Assembly: GCA_030141605.1 (NCBI GenBank)
Contig: JAQGDQ010001612.1
Coordinates: 1-32,546, forward strand
Origin: Tubiluchus corallicola
Taxonomy: Eukaryota; Priapulida; Priapulimorpha; Priapulimorphida; Tubiluchidae
Direction: 5' to 3'
DNA: 32,546 bases
The translations under genes and the position numbers were made by a program. The notes beneath the pieces are model-generated. The model made no database searches. It was given only the letters and a program-made list of their open reading frames with translations, and was not told the origin of the DNA. Each line of letters begins with the position of its first letter. Positions within the stretch are counted from its first letter, which is position 1. Positions 26,001 through 32,229 of this stretch are shown here, in pieces.

Positions 26001-28609
26001 TTTCTGTTTTCTCTTCTAGCCCCTTACCCTGAGTATTCGTTGGCTTGTTATGAGCGTATGAATAAAAAATTAAAGGAAAATAATCAGACTTTTGAAAACA
26101 TTTAACAGCAAAGGTTAATACAATTTTGAAACAATAGTAATCATAAAACAACAACCTCGGTAATGTCATCAACATTAACACATAAATAAAGTAAAAACAC
26201 GAAAACAAAACTACCTCATATGCGCTGGTGATGCCTAGTCGATGATAAACTGGTAGATAGATGTATGCAGCCGCTGTGAAGGAAAAGAATCCAGAAAAAA
26301 TGAAAAGGCTGTATTCCACTCCGTACAAATACAGCTCTGCTGGAAAACCGACCACCGCTATTGCGGAGATAAAACTGGCCATCAAAGACAAACTGACCGG
26401 TATCGTACTCATTCGCTTGTTGCCCACAAAAAATTCCTCTGTAGTTTTTTGCTTTCCTCCCGTGCAGGCATAGTAAACGCCTATGCCAGCACACAGGGCA
26501 AGAGAGAGGGCAAACACCAGCGAATCTATCCACGAAAATGTCACGTCTTCGGAAATCATATTACTTGTCATTTTGGCTTCTCTGTTTGTGAGAAATTTTT
26601 GTCAACTTTTGCTTTCAATTACCTTCTGCATGCATTTATATGCAATGTTTCAACATTTCTTTGCTGTAATACTGCAAGTCACCAACGTACTGATACAGAA
26701 CAACTTTACTGCTGAGTTCGAGACATACAGACCGTTTTGTTCTCTCTAGTAAGCGCCAATGCCAGCACACAGGGCAAGAGAGAGTGCAAACATTAGAAAA
26801 TCTATCCACGAAATTGTCACGTGTTCTGAAGTCATATCACTTGTCATTTTGGCTTCTCTTTTGGAGAGAAATTTTTCTCAACTTTTGCTTTCAGTTGTCT
26901 CCTGCAGCGTTTCAACATTTCTTTCCTGTAATACTACCAGTCACCAATGTACTGACACAGAACAACTTTACTGCACATTTCGAGACATACTGACCGTTCC
27001 ATTGTCTCTGTGTTGACAGTACATTTTCACTTAGATAAGAGAAGCTTATCTTCACCAGCTACTTGTTTGCAACCTACAATTATGCCTATAAGAATTTGCG
27101 ACACCTAAACTTTGTACACATTAGTGTATCTATTTGTAGTAGCTAACAGGTAGGAGTATTTACAAACAGTGTGGACTTATGTACTTTTGTCCACGCGTTG
27201 ACTGATTCATGAGCATAGGGGTCAGCGTGTTATCTAACTGACCTCCATGTCGATGACCAACACGTATTAGGTTGTGGAAGACCACCTTTGCTTTTCACTC
27301 AGCTTGTTTACTTTGGTAAAGATCAGGGATCATGCAGAGGTAAAAAGAAATGGTGGAATTTTGCTGAATAAGAATAAAAATTAGTAAACAATTACTTTGA
27401 GATATGGCTTTACCCATATAAGCATTTTCTCTGTTCCATCGATTGATGATGATCGTAAAAATGCCAAAGGTTAAGTGTTCCAGACAACGCATTTGTGCAC
27501 ACTTGACAATGCTGTGAAAGTTGTAACTGTACATTTAGGTGCTGCCATCTATTGATTAGTCACTTTAACATTTACTAGTTCAACTCACCCTTAGTACAAT
27601 TGTTCGGTCCAGTGAATATTCAAACTCACTGTATCTCCCCTATTTTACTGTAATGGGATATGTGAAGCCAAGTTCTTGCATACTTCTCTACCTATATAAA
27701 CTGGCTAGATTTCACTGCTAGTCACTCACTGTCTCTGTGTATTTAGTGCAATAAAAGTGTTTCAGTTTTTGTGCAAACATGTAATCTTGTGTTTAGTTGT
27801 TTTCTACAAGCGTTCAATTTCAACTTCACAAATAACTTTCACAAATGCCTTGCAACCCATGCTGTTGTAATAGTAACAGTTTTAACAGCTAGCTGGAACC
27901 TTACGTAGTTCATTTTTTCACAATTTGCCTTTGTGCACTAAACGTATTGCATCTGTCACCTGCCACCAATAATAATACATTTTAATGCCTATAGTAATGC
28001 AAAAGCGTTTCTGGTAATTAAATAATAGATTAAAAACTTAACTAACGACATGCGTGCCCAACTAGTTGAGACATCACAACTGAACATAATTTTCAACAGC
28101 ACAAACATTCCACGAGCGTGTTGCACATGTTTGCAAAAGCGAAAATTGAAGTACAGTGCTACTGTATAACATTCAGTGTGATGTACAAAAACTCTGCAAA
28201 TTTTAAGATAAACTCAGGTTTAAAATAAGATCACACATGAGCTCTCGAGTGTGTGCGCTACGTCACAACTGAACATCTCTCGAACTGAGAGGTAGAACAC
28301 CTCTGCCACAAAACTGCTCCACTGGTTTTTTTCTTGACAGAAGGAGGTTTTTAAAACGACTAATTATCACTTTATATTCTGCAGGTGTTTACATATAAAC
28401 TTGTGAAGACTTACACTTGGGAATCGGCTTCAAATTCGCCATTCCAGATCAAGTGGCTTCCCGTGGCCAGACCGGTTCAGACGCCCCCCGTTACATTCCA
28501 CCGGCTGCCTGCTCCGGGGGAGGGTGAAGATTCCACGACAACCTCCGAATGTAATGCCGAAGAAGTGGTCATTCTGGGCAGCAATGGATGCCGATATCAC
28601 CACGATTGA
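7926..28609 (+). CDS. Atypical cytochrome P450 gene, plus-strand part (exons 4-11)
   Basis: Eight exons on this strand join in one frame: 7926-8001, 10042-10077, 10450-10663, 11396-11581, 12329-12439, 14522-14649, 15099-15186 and 28385-28609. Conserved P450 marks are the K-helix ExxR (EVLR, exon 8), the PERW motif (exon 9) and the haem-thiolate loop [10 protein letters not shown] with the axial Cys (exon 10). The C-terminal beta region is KWLPVARP (exon 11). Two normal marks are missing: the helix-I acid-alcohol motif (A/G)GxDT is replaced by [10 protein letters not shown], and the helix-C WxxxR is not visible in exon 4. The closest general resemblance is to the CYP26/CYP120-like group, but I do not assign a family. 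P450s of this type are ER-bound haem enzymes acting on lipophilic substrates. The exons for the N-terminal region lie inverted in the spacer (4623-4853, 3043-3120). The last intron contains antisense SLC5 genes. Confidence 0.8.
8405..10041 (+). other. P450 intron 4, no other gene seen
   Basis: The intron runs from the donor at 8002 to the acceptor at 10040-10041, with a long pyrimidine tract before the acceptor. I see no coding segment with recognisable similarity. TAAAGGAGTTAA near 9674-9685 resembles an isolated TTAA-MITE end. The open frames at 8532-8732 and 9766-9963 lack support. Confidence 0.5.
10042..10077 (+). CDS. P450 exon 5 (36-base micro-exon)
   Basis: The acceptor is a run of T then ACTGCAG, and the donor is GTATGCC. 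The first G completes Arg from exon 4. The peptide is [11 protein letters not shown], and the last AG joins G of exon 6 to make Arg. This fits the helix D region of P450s. The exon is unusually short but its phase fits on both sides. Confidence 0.75.
10130..10408. repeat. 73-bp tandem repeat, about 3.7 copies, in P450 intron 5
   Basis: Unit boundaries are visible from repeats of GACAATAAC at 10137, 10210, 10282 and 10355 (periods 73, 72, 73). Each unit holds TTTGCTCCCGTGTGCA and GCAGCCACGATGATGCTATT or variants. The array occupies most of the 372-base intron. The long minus-strand open frame over it is a by-product of the period. Confidence 0.9.
10450..10663 (+). CDS. P450 exon 6 (helices D-F region)
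   Basis: 214 bases, acceptor TTTTTTCAG and donor GTATGTT. It encodes [20 protein letters not shown]...LFLDVH and then a segment ending [15 protein letters not shown], matching the helix E and F/G region of microsomal P450s (the ...P(G)...Y.K....K pattern). It ends on a codon boundary. Confidence 0.85.
10742..10912. repeat. AATATGAATACA-type imperfect tandem repeat
   Basis: Irregular 6/12-base units (ACAAATATGAATACAAATA and variants) in P450 intron 6, following the donor of exon 6 by about 80 bases. Confidence 0.85.
11396..11581 (+). CDS. P450 exon 7 (helices H-I)
   Basis: 186 bases, phase 0 at both ends, acceptor TTTTTATAG and donor GTATTT. It carries helix G/H ([18 protein letters not shown]) and the helix I segment [20 protein letters not shown]. 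Where most P450s have (A/G)Gx(D/E)T(T/S) for oxygen activation, this reads with Pro-Lys and no acidic residue. This is reminiscent of P450s that do not perform classical monooxygenation (CYP5, CYP8A and CYP74 also deviate here), but function cannot be inferred from this alone. Confidence 0.85.
11885..12030. repeat. GT-rich minisatellite
   Basis: Tandem TGTGTCTGTGCATGCGTGCG-like units in P450 intron 7. Long open frames here (plus 11640-12071, 11686-12054; minus 11775-12044) encode Cys/Val/Ala or Thr/His runs and are not genes. Just upstream (11720-11740) is a GATTCAAATCC string resembling a Pol III B box, so 11662-11880 might be a SINE, but no A box was identified. Confidence 0.8.
12329..12439 (+). 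CDS. P450 exon 8 (helix K, ExxR)
   Basis: 111 bases, phase 0 at both ends, acceptor TTTCTTGCAG and donor GTAATC. It reads ...[20 protein letters not shown], with the invariant Glu and Arg of ExxR and the following WPP. The link between helix I (exon 7) and helix K is only about 23 residues, short for P450s. Either the J region is reduced or a 3n-base exon between 11582 and 12328 was missed. Confidence 0.9.
12440..14521 (+). other. P450 intron 8
   Basis: AT-rich intron without recognised genes. It contains a perfect 12-bp inverted repeat with a 22-base loop (GGGAAAGACCTG 13300-13311, CAGGTCTTTCCC 13334-13345). It also contains one copy of a dispersed repeat (14034-14150) that recurs at 16247-16362. 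Confidence 0.6.
14034..14150 (+). repeat. Dispersed repeat, copy 1
   Basis: It is clearly similar to 16247-16362 in the same orientation: both start TTGAAATTTT, share CTGTCTTATTGCAT and GAGCTT, and share TTGAA then GTTAGG near the end. The family was not recognised. Confidence 0.6.
14522..14649 (+). CDS. P450 exon 9 (beta-2 to PERW)
   Basis: 128 bases, acceptor TTCTTGGTAG and donor GTAAAT, ending with two bases of a Cys codon. It contains [20 protein letters not shown] and FKPERW, the standard P450 order of IPK, the HRDP helix K' region and the PERF/W motif. Confidence 0.95.
15099..15186 (+). CDS. P450 exon 10 (haem-binding loop)
   Basis: 88 bases, acceptor TCTTTTACAG and donor GTGAGT. It contains [20 protein letters not shown], which fits the haem-thiolate signature FxxGxxxCxG, with Cys as the axial ligand and Arg two residues before it. 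The start of helix L follows. Confidence 0.97.
16247..16362 (+). repeat. Dispersed repeat, copy 2
   Basis: Second copy of the repeat at 14034-14150. The two copies lie in different introns of the P450 gene (introns 8 and 10). Confidence 0.6.
16870..18309 (-). CDS. SLC5 copy A exon 2 (open)
   Basis: Uninterrupted 479 codons from YLE to the TAA at 16872-16870, with all SLC5 signatures kept. Differences from copy B include [18 protein letters not shown] against [18 protein letters not shown]. An open exon behind a broken first exon suggests a recent disruption or an alternative 5' end. Confidence 0.85.
   Translation of the reverse strand, partial: YLEMRFNRTARLLGTLTFMLMTFLYMAIALYTPALALSQVTGLSLWLTVISTGIVCTFYTTIGGMKAVLWTDTVQMFILFAGVLAIDIRALITIGGWGKMWEIAEAGERTSFFNFDPNPTVRYSFWATIIGGSVQSLALYGANQSMIQRYNSIKHPTHAQIAILLNFPYKLLLIFVLTLLSMLMYAHYSTCDPLTAGYVAKSDQLVPLFAMQMLGFMHGAPGLFVAACYSGALSTISSGVNSLSAVTLEDFIKPNHQKKKGKNIDEIAATRLSKWLAFWYGVLSIVLALVCKFLDKTVVRLCTSVFGAVGGPLLGLFTLGILFPKVNSNGAIAGLVTSLLLNLWLMVGAQMTSFPRELLPLSTEGCQVEESCFLPNVSAVAATLLTNETTTSHSQPEYSIITTMYSISHLWYGLIALIVCCTVGTIVSCITGNNKTMNPVLIFTPITKVTCCMPSTIYQDPQEKHELKLMENGKLKENC
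18410..18660. mobile_element. MITE of the CAGACTAGCGAGTTTTCT family, degenerate
   Basis: It starts GTGCATTCAAACTAGCAAATTTTCT and contains ACTAGAGAGCAAAACTTACT and GAGTTACTCTC-like internal blocks shared with 29303-29972 and 31641-31914. It lies in the intron of SLC5 copy A and is absent from the corresponding intron of copy B, so it probably inserted after the duplication. Confidence 0.6.
19015..19450 (+). mobile_element. Insertion in SLC5-A exon 1, retroposon tail
   Basis: This 436-base block is absent from copy B, where the flanks are continuous. Its plus-strand end reads GATAATAAATAATTGAATTTGAATTT, a TAACGGAGATAATAAATAA-type 3' tail with a short repeat, as seen in 5'-truncated CR1/L2-like LINEs. 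A related tail lies in reverse at 21308-21350. No target duplication was found, and one gene base (G) seems lost at the junction. Confidence 0.5.
19597..20410. mobile_element. Possible DNA element replacing SLC5-A 5' flank
   Basis: Homology with copy B's upstream region stops at ATTTTG (19599-19604). There a CAGGGGCGTCGTGCACC end begins, followed by an A run, TTA, a G run and CCCGCC. At 20375-20408 a similar A-run, TT, G-run, CGGGCCCCTATA block occurs. Such G-rich ends are common in invertebrate DNA elements, but no clean inverted repeat pair or target duplication was established. A 32-bp tandem duplication lies inside (19719-19779). Confidence 0.3.
19719..19779 (+). repeat. 32-bp tandem duplication
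   Basis: Two copies of a unit starting CAAACTGACTCTCTGGTACT at 19719 and 19751, with a T/C difference in AGGYTAGCT. Confidence 0.9.
20411..21290. other. Region without recognised features
   Basis: AT-rich sequence with a short TTTAA repeat at 20583-20605. No gene, RNA or complete transposon is seen. It marks where homology to the second SLC5 unit has been lost. Confidence 0.5.
21300..21400 (-). mobile_element. Retroposon 3' tail (minus orientation)
   Basis: On the minus strand this reads TTGTACTAACTGGATGAATAAATAAATTTAAATCTGAATCT, written here only as its type: TGTACTAAC, AATAAATAAAT, then an AATCTGAATCT end. It resembles the tail of the block inserted in SLC5-A. The length of the fragment upstream (toward 21720) is uncertain. 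Confidence 0.35.
22230..22620. other. GC-rich island, unassigned
   Basis: This segment is clearly richer in G+C than its surroundings (for example GTCGCGGGGTATAACGCTTC and GACCGAAGACCCCAACGGCG). No long open frame is supported. It could be the 5' part of a degraded non-LTR retroelement or a small CpG-rich regulatory region. I cannot assign it. Confidence 0.4.
22824..23800. mobile_element. Tigger/pogo-like DNA transposon relic
   Basis: 977-bp element with CAGTAG ends flanked by TA (22822-22823 and 23801-23802). Left end CAGTAGTCGCCGCTTAATAG and right end (reverse) CAGTAGCTGCCGCTTAACAG match closely. Subterminal GACTCA and GGTTAATTGACTC motifs repeat inside. These are the hallmark termini of Tc1/mariner pogo (Tigger) elements. 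The only minus frame inside (23260-23514) shows no transposase motif that I recognise, so it is non-autonomous or decayed. It ends about 90 bases beyond the stop codon of SLC5 gene B. Confidence 0.8.
23892..25331 (-). CDS. SLC5 gene B exon 2
   Basis: Acceptor TGTTTCAG, then TATCTTGAGATGAG (YLEM). It is one open exon for the remaining 479 residues and the stop. It aligns residue for residue with 16870-18309 of copy A, with scattered substitutions and no gap seen. Confidence 0.93.
   Translation of the reverse strand, partial: YLEMRFNRTARLLGTLTFMLMTLLYMAIATYTPALALSQVTGLSLWLTVISTGIVCTFYTTIGGMKAVLWTDTVQMLILFAGILAIDIRALITIGGWGKMWSIAELGGRTTFFNFDPSLTVRYSFWATIIGSSIKNLALYGTNQSMIQRYNSVKHPTHAQIAILLNFPYKLLLIFALTLLSMLMYAHYSTCDPLTAGYVAKSDQLVPLFAMQMLGFMHGAPGLFVAACYSGSLSTISSGVNSLSAVTVEDFIKPHRRKKEGKNIDEIAATRLSKWLSFLYGVLSIVLALSCKFVDKTVMRLGASVFGAVGGPLLGIFTLGILFPKVNSSGAITGLVTSLLLNLWLMVGAQMTSFPRELLPLSTEGCQVEESHFLPNVTAVAATLLINETTTSHSQPEYSIITTMYSISHLWYGLIALIVCCTVGTIVSCITGNNKTMNPVLIFTPITKVTCCMPSTVYQDPQEKHELKLMENGKLKEKG
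23892..26571 (-). CDS. Sodium-coupled monocarboxylate-type transporter (SLC5A8/A12-like), intact copy B
   Basis: Two exons: 26571-26215 (119 codons, phase 0) and 25331-23892 (479 codons plus TAA-type stop). They give 598 residues, close to the ~610 of vertebrate SMCTs. Start ATG at 26571 ([20 protein letters not shown]). The first helix is followed by [20 protein letters not shown], then [10 protein letters not shown], and TSAYE joins [14 protein letters not shown] exactly where SLC5 proteins are continuous. Signatures are [13 protein letters not shown] and [14 protein letters not shown], a Na+-site helix typical of SLC5. About 13 membrane helices are expected. NVT and NET glycosylation sequons lie in the last large loop. 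The protein should act at the plasma membrane, moving monocarboxylates, vitamins or iodide with Na+; the substrate is not determinable. The gene lies antisense inside the last P450 intron and beside its damaged duplicate. Confidence 0.93.
26215..26571 (-). CDS. SLC5 gene B exon 1
   Basis: ATG to donor GTAGTT, 119 codons, phase 0. It codes for the N-terminal helices and the [18 protein letters not shown] segment conserved in SLC5. No intron lies at the position where copy A carries its 436-base insertion, which shows that the insertion is secondary. Confidence 0.92.
26470..27010 (-). repeat. Tandem partial duplication of SLC5-B 5' end
   Basis: Unit 1 (about 26470-26745) and unit 2 (about 26746-27010) both contain the first coding third of exon 1 and the upstream flank. 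If the flank carries the promoter of gene B, the promoter region is now duplicated. No TATA box was recognised in it. Confidence 0.8.
26746..26847 (-). pseudogene. SLC5 exon 1 relic (third copy)
   Basis: 33 codons starting [17 protein letters not shown]... ALCAGIGAY followed by TAG. It matches exon 1 of gene B from the ATG to the first Tyr of GVYY. Its 5' flank (26848-27010) matches the 5' flank of gene B (26572-26745), with shared blocks such as TTTCAACATTTCTTT and GAACAACTTTACTGC. The pair is a roughly 270-bp tandem partial duplication of the gene B 5' end. Confidence 0.85.
27513..27843 (+). mobile_element. Second solo LTR
   Basis: 331 bp with perfect 10-bp inverted termini TGTGAAAGTT...AACTTTCACA and a perfect 5-bp target duplication AATGC (27508-27512 and 27844-27848). 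TATATAA at 27693-27699 and AATAAA at 27750-27755 give the expected promoter-to-polyA order on the plus strand. No internal retroviral-type genes are present. The sequence differs from the heat-shock LTR at 6529, so it is a different family. It lies in the last P450 intron, about 540 bases before exon 11, in sense orientation. Confidence 0.9.
28385..28609 (+). CDS. P450 exon 11 (C terminus)
   Basis: Acceptor ATATTCTGCAG, 74 codons and TGA at 28607-28609. It begins [14 protein letters not shown] (end of helix L), then [20 protein letters not shown], the usual P450 C-terminal beta hairpin. A further ~30-residue tail rich in Glu, Ser and Thr follows. It joins exon 15099-15186 in phase 0. Confidence 0.9.
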   Translation: MFTYKLVKTYTWESASNSPFQIKWLPVARPVQTPPVTFHRLPAPGEGEDSTTTSECNAEEVVILGSNGCRYHHD

Positions 28610-29302
28610 GTTAACAGATTGCCAAGATGATATTTGTATTTGCAAATTTTCTGTGATTTAAATAGTTATGCAAAATTATTTTTCCTATTTTTGGACCAAA
28701 GATTCTAACAGATATGTTTAGGTCACATTGAAACAGAAATTGATGCTTTTATTCTATTTACTTGTAAATCTAATTGTCATTAGTAATTTGTTAAAGCCTT
28801 TTTAGCTATAACTACTACATTAGAAACATAATATTAGACATTATATGTATATTGATCAAATGCATTTAATACTAAGTGATTCGATTCGGATTCGAAAGCT
28901 TTAAATTCTATTCAAGTTAGATTTTTGGTAATGTTTGTTCAGATCTAGTTGTTTGTTGTCATGTTACTTTTTCATTGACAGGTAAAACTCGGTATTCTTC
29001 CAATTTTTACCGGTAAATAGAAATTTATTTAAATCAGTGATCTTGTTAAAGCTTTGGGTGTACTCGCATAATTAATCATGGTAGCACTTTATTTACAAAG
29101 CACCTTAATTACCTCGCAGTCGAACACCTCAAAGTGCTGTAATTGCAGTAAAATGTAGAGTGTGATGTAACTTGAATGTTTCCTTTACTAGATGTTGCAG
29201 AATTTATTGTGTATAAATTTTTACATCTGTGATATTTGAAAATTTTGCTGGTGGACATGGTCTGTTTTCTGCACTGCGGCTTTGCTTGTTGCCAATATTA
29301 CT
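28610..29302 (+). other. P450 3' flank
   Basis: AT-rich sequence after the P450 stop codon. No clear AATAAA lies within the first 300 bases, so the end of the transcript is unknown. No other feature was recognised. Confidence 0.4.
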
Positions 29303-29972
29303 GCACGTTCAGACTAGCAAGTTTTCTTGCCAAGTAACTCACGAGCGTGCTCAGACTAGCGAGTTTTCTTGCCAAGTAACTCACGAGCGTGCTCAGACTA
29401 GCGAGTTTTCTTGCCAAGTAACTAACAAGCATGCTCAGACTAGTGAGTTTTCTTGCCAAGTAACTCGCAAGCGTGCTCAGACTAGCGAATTTTCTTGCCA
29501 AGTAACTCGCAAGCGTGTTCAGATTGGCGAGTTTTCTTGCCAAGTAACTCACAAGCATGCTCAGACTAGCGAGTTTTCTTGCCAAGTAACTCGCAAGCGT
29601 GCTCAGATTAGCGAGTTTTCTTGCCAAGTAACTCACAAGCGCGCTCAGACTAGCGAGTTTTCTTGCCAAGTAACTCACAAGCGTTCTCAGGCTAGCGAGT
29701 TTTCTCGCGAAGTTACTCGCCAAGTAACTCGCAAGCGTGTTCAGACTAGAGCGCAAAATTTGCTGCGAGTTACTCTCCGACGGTAAGCGAGAGCTGACAC
29801 TCATTTCTGTATTCACTGCACGAAGTTTCAAGAGTAACTCACTCACGCGTTCACACTAGACATTTGATCATCTCGCTGCATCTGTTTGCAATTTCTTCAC
29901 TACAGTAACTTTCAGAGTAGTTCACACTTGCAAGTTTGCTATCAGAAAGAAAACTCGCTAGTCTGAACGTGC
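29303..29972. mobile_element. MITE with inflated 42-bp internal array
   Basis: Terminal inverted repeats GCACGTTCAGACTAGCRAG and AAAACTCGCTAGTCTGAACGTGC (reverse) bound a 670-bp element. The left subterminal part has expanded into about ten tandem 42-bp units (see 29305-29745). The right part contains ACTAGA...GAGTTACTCTC blocks shared with the copies at 18410 and 31641. No transposase and no clear target duplication were found. Confidence 0.8.
29305..29745. repeat. 42-bp tandem array, about 10.5 copies
   Basis: The unit is CAGACTAGCGAGTTTTCTTG followed by CCAAGTAACTCACAAGCGTGCT. AGACTAGC recurs at a period of 42 from 29311. Because 42 is divisible by three, both strands show long periodic frames (14-residue repeats such as QTSEFSCQVT). 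These are by-products. Confidence 0.95.
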
Positions 29973-30077
29973 CAAAGTATCTTTTCGTAGCTTGTACATT
30001 AAATTTATGCTGTCCTAAGTGATACTACTAAACAAAAGAAGAATAATTAATACAATGAATCTATGTATTGTGATAGC

Positions 30078-30382
30078 GTAGATGCTTTGTTTCCAATCAG
30101 GTACGTTAGAGGGCGCTTTTATAGCACCTTCCTACTAGCCATGGAAAGACCATTTTCAATTCAATAGAGGTATTGTTTCAGAGACATACCCTTCCCATTG
30201 ATACAGGTGCTATTGATTTCATGCTATATTGTAGACGCTTTGTTTCCAATCAGGCACGTTAGATGGCGCTGTTGTAAATTAAGCGCCCTCATACTGACCA
30301 TAGAAAGACCGTTTTCAATTTATTAGAGGTATTGTTTCAAAGACGTACCCCCATACAAGTGCTATTGATTTCATGCTATATT
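30078..30382 (+). repeat. 153-bp tandem duplication
   Basis: Unit 1 30078-30230 and unit 2 30231-30382 both start GTAGAYGCTTTGTTTCCAAT and end TGATTTCATGCTATATT, with several substitutions and small indels between. The family is unrecognised. Confidence 0.85.
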
Positions 30383-31640
30383 TCGCGATGCCTTCAAAAA
30401 TGTTATAAACGTATTTAATAGTGTATAAAACCTGTTATTCTACTTGACCTGCTTTTGCTTCCATACTTTTTTGGATACTTTTTGTGATATACACTGTATG
30501 ATTACGTACTTATTCTCTACAGTTACACATTCATATTTTAGATGTGCACTATATTTTTTCAAATGCGTTATTTTTTCCTTAATCGATATTTATCATCTCA
30601 TATATTCGATAAGGTATATTATTTACTTATATTTGTTTGCTTACGCCTTCCACCATTTAAATGTTTGTTTTATTTTTTATTTTTTCTTTCGTTTGCTGTT
30701 ATAATAATATGTTTAATTAATAATCATTATGATTACTTCTGACTTTTGAAATAGTAAAAATGACATGGACCACTGTCAGCTTTGCAGTTGCAATGTAAAA
30801 TATTCTACAGTTCATTGTTTACAGATGAATGCAAGATATTGTTCCAGTGAACAAACGTTAAGTTGCCAATTTACACATTGTATAATATAATTATGATGAA
30901 AAATTTTCTCTACTTCCGAAAACTTCTGATTTTACTCTTCTAATCAAATTAATTTAATTGATGCTCTGAATGATTGGGCGAATTTGAAATTTCTGTTTGA
31001 TTTTTAGGGAAATTTTCTTGTAAAATTAGCATTTAAGAAATGACAATTTTTACTGATCCTCATTTCTTATTAATTAGCAACACTTGTATTATTTAGTAAC
31101 AATATAATTATAATGACTGTAACCATAATAAATAAATTTAATTTAGTTATTTATTAATGTAAGTTTACTGTAGTGCGAACTTGAACAAATTTTCTTTCTT
31201 TTTTCTAAAAATGCTATTATTATATATTTTACATTTTATTTTCATTCTCTACTAAAATAGAAGTTGGTTTATTAATAATTACTGATCATAATTATTATTT
31301 TTGTTTATATTGAGTGCCTGATATGAATGCTGCTTACTGTATTGTTGCTGTATTGCTATAATATTTTGCTTTTTGCAATTGTATAAACGTTTGCATTAAT
31401 TGTCTGTGAAAGAATAAAAGAAAATGCAGATACATGAATTCTGGTGTTTTATGATTCGATAAGTTTATTAATTTTTTTTTTCAAATGTTGCACTCAGGAT
31501 GGGATAGACTCGTTTCCCAGAAGCGCTTTATCCTCTAAAAGTTTTCTCCCTGAAAAAGGGAAACTTGCCAGAACTGCCATTTCCTTTGGCCGGCTTGTGC
31601 CACCTTCCTAAGTATAACATACGCAAGCAGCAACTCTAAC
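30383..31640. other. AT-rich intergenic region
   Basis: Strongly AT-rich. The open frames at 30444-30704 and 30542-30742 are Phe/Tyr/Ile-rich and reflect composition. No gene or element recognised. Confidence 0.6.
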
Positions 31641-31914
31641 GGCACTTTCAGACTAGCGAGTTTTCTCGCCAAGTAATCTCGCCTAGTAACTCGCAAGCGT
31701 GTTCAGACTAGAGAGAAAACACTGTGAGTTACTCTCTCACAGTAAGCGCGTGCTGACATTTATTTCTCTGTTCACTGCGAGAAGCGTCGAGAGTAACTCA
31801 CAAACGTGTTCAGACTAGAGAGAAAACTTACTGGGAGTTACTCTCAGACAGTAACTTACAAGGCAGTTCACACTTGCGAGCTTTCTATCGGAGAGAAAAC
31901 TCGCGACAGAAAGC
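31641..31914. mobile_element. MITE of the CAGACTAGCGAGTTTTCT family
   Basis: The left end GGCACTTTCAGACTAGCGAG matches the termini at 29303. The right end (AGAAAACTCGC...GAAAGCC) is a shortened match. It contains repeated ACTAGAGAGAAAAC and GAGTTACTCTC blocks. It ends 8 bases from the stop codon of the receptor exon at 31923, and on the minus strand it offers AATAAA near 31752-31757. Confidence 0.7.
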
Positions 31915-31922
31915 CAAAATGT

Positions 31923-32229
31923 CTACCAAGCTGTCTTTTTGCGCGCGGATGGCCTTGCGTTGTTAAGGATCACGTTGTTGATTCGAGTTATGCCATTCTT
32001 TATTGTTGCATCTTTGCTGGAGCGATCATGCTGTATTTTTTCAAACACAAGCGCCAGACAGGATAAAAGTATTCCCATAAGATAAAGGAAGAACGCTCCC
32101 TGAGCTTCTGTCATGCTGACATCAATCGCTTCTGCCTTGGTGTACTGAATGACTGTACAGTTGTTGGGAGGCGGCCAATATTTCTGCTGCCATTTTACCA
32201 TCAGTCCCGTTTCTAAAATGTCACGTATC
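31923..32229 (-). CDS. Ionotropic glutamate receptor/IR-like, last exon (partial gene)
   Basis: Last exon of a minus-strand gene that continues beyond the right edge. The acceptor is AACTTTCAG at 32230-32232. One base completes a codon, then 101 codons and TAG. It encodes IRDILETGLMVKWQQKYWPP, then an asparagine/cysteine segment (NNCT), TEAQGAFFLYLMGILLSCLALVFEKI and a charged tail. This matches the end of the ligand-binding domain (lobe S2) and the M4 helix of ionotropic receptors: an amphipathic helix with a W-containing KW..KYW motif, a Cys, then one transmembrane segment. In protostomes such IRs and iGluR relatives act in chemosensation or synaptic signalling at the cell surface. Ligand and subfamily cannot be told from this exon. 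Confidence 0.8.

Larger units (their letters stand above)
15187..28384 (+). other. P450 last intron (13.2 kb) with nested antisense genes
   Basis: GTGAGT donor at 15187 and TTCTGCAG acceptor at 28384. It is assigned as one intron because exons 15099-15186 and 28385-28609 join in phase 0 across the continuous helix L to C-terminal region of a P450 (WDMLR + [14 protein letters not shown]). All three SLC5 copies lie inside on the opposite strand. The 15187-16869 part holds only a short ATC run (15455-15472) and a dispersed repeat (16247-16362). Confidence 0.75.

Noticed and set aside
29229-29846. 185-codon plus and 182-codon minus periodic proteins
   Set aside because: Both arise from the 42-bp array inside a MITE, because a 3n period keeps all frames regular.
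30444-30742. Phe/Tyr-rich open frames resembling membrane proteins
   Set aside because: Composition of AT-rich DNA. There are no splice sites or conserved motifs.
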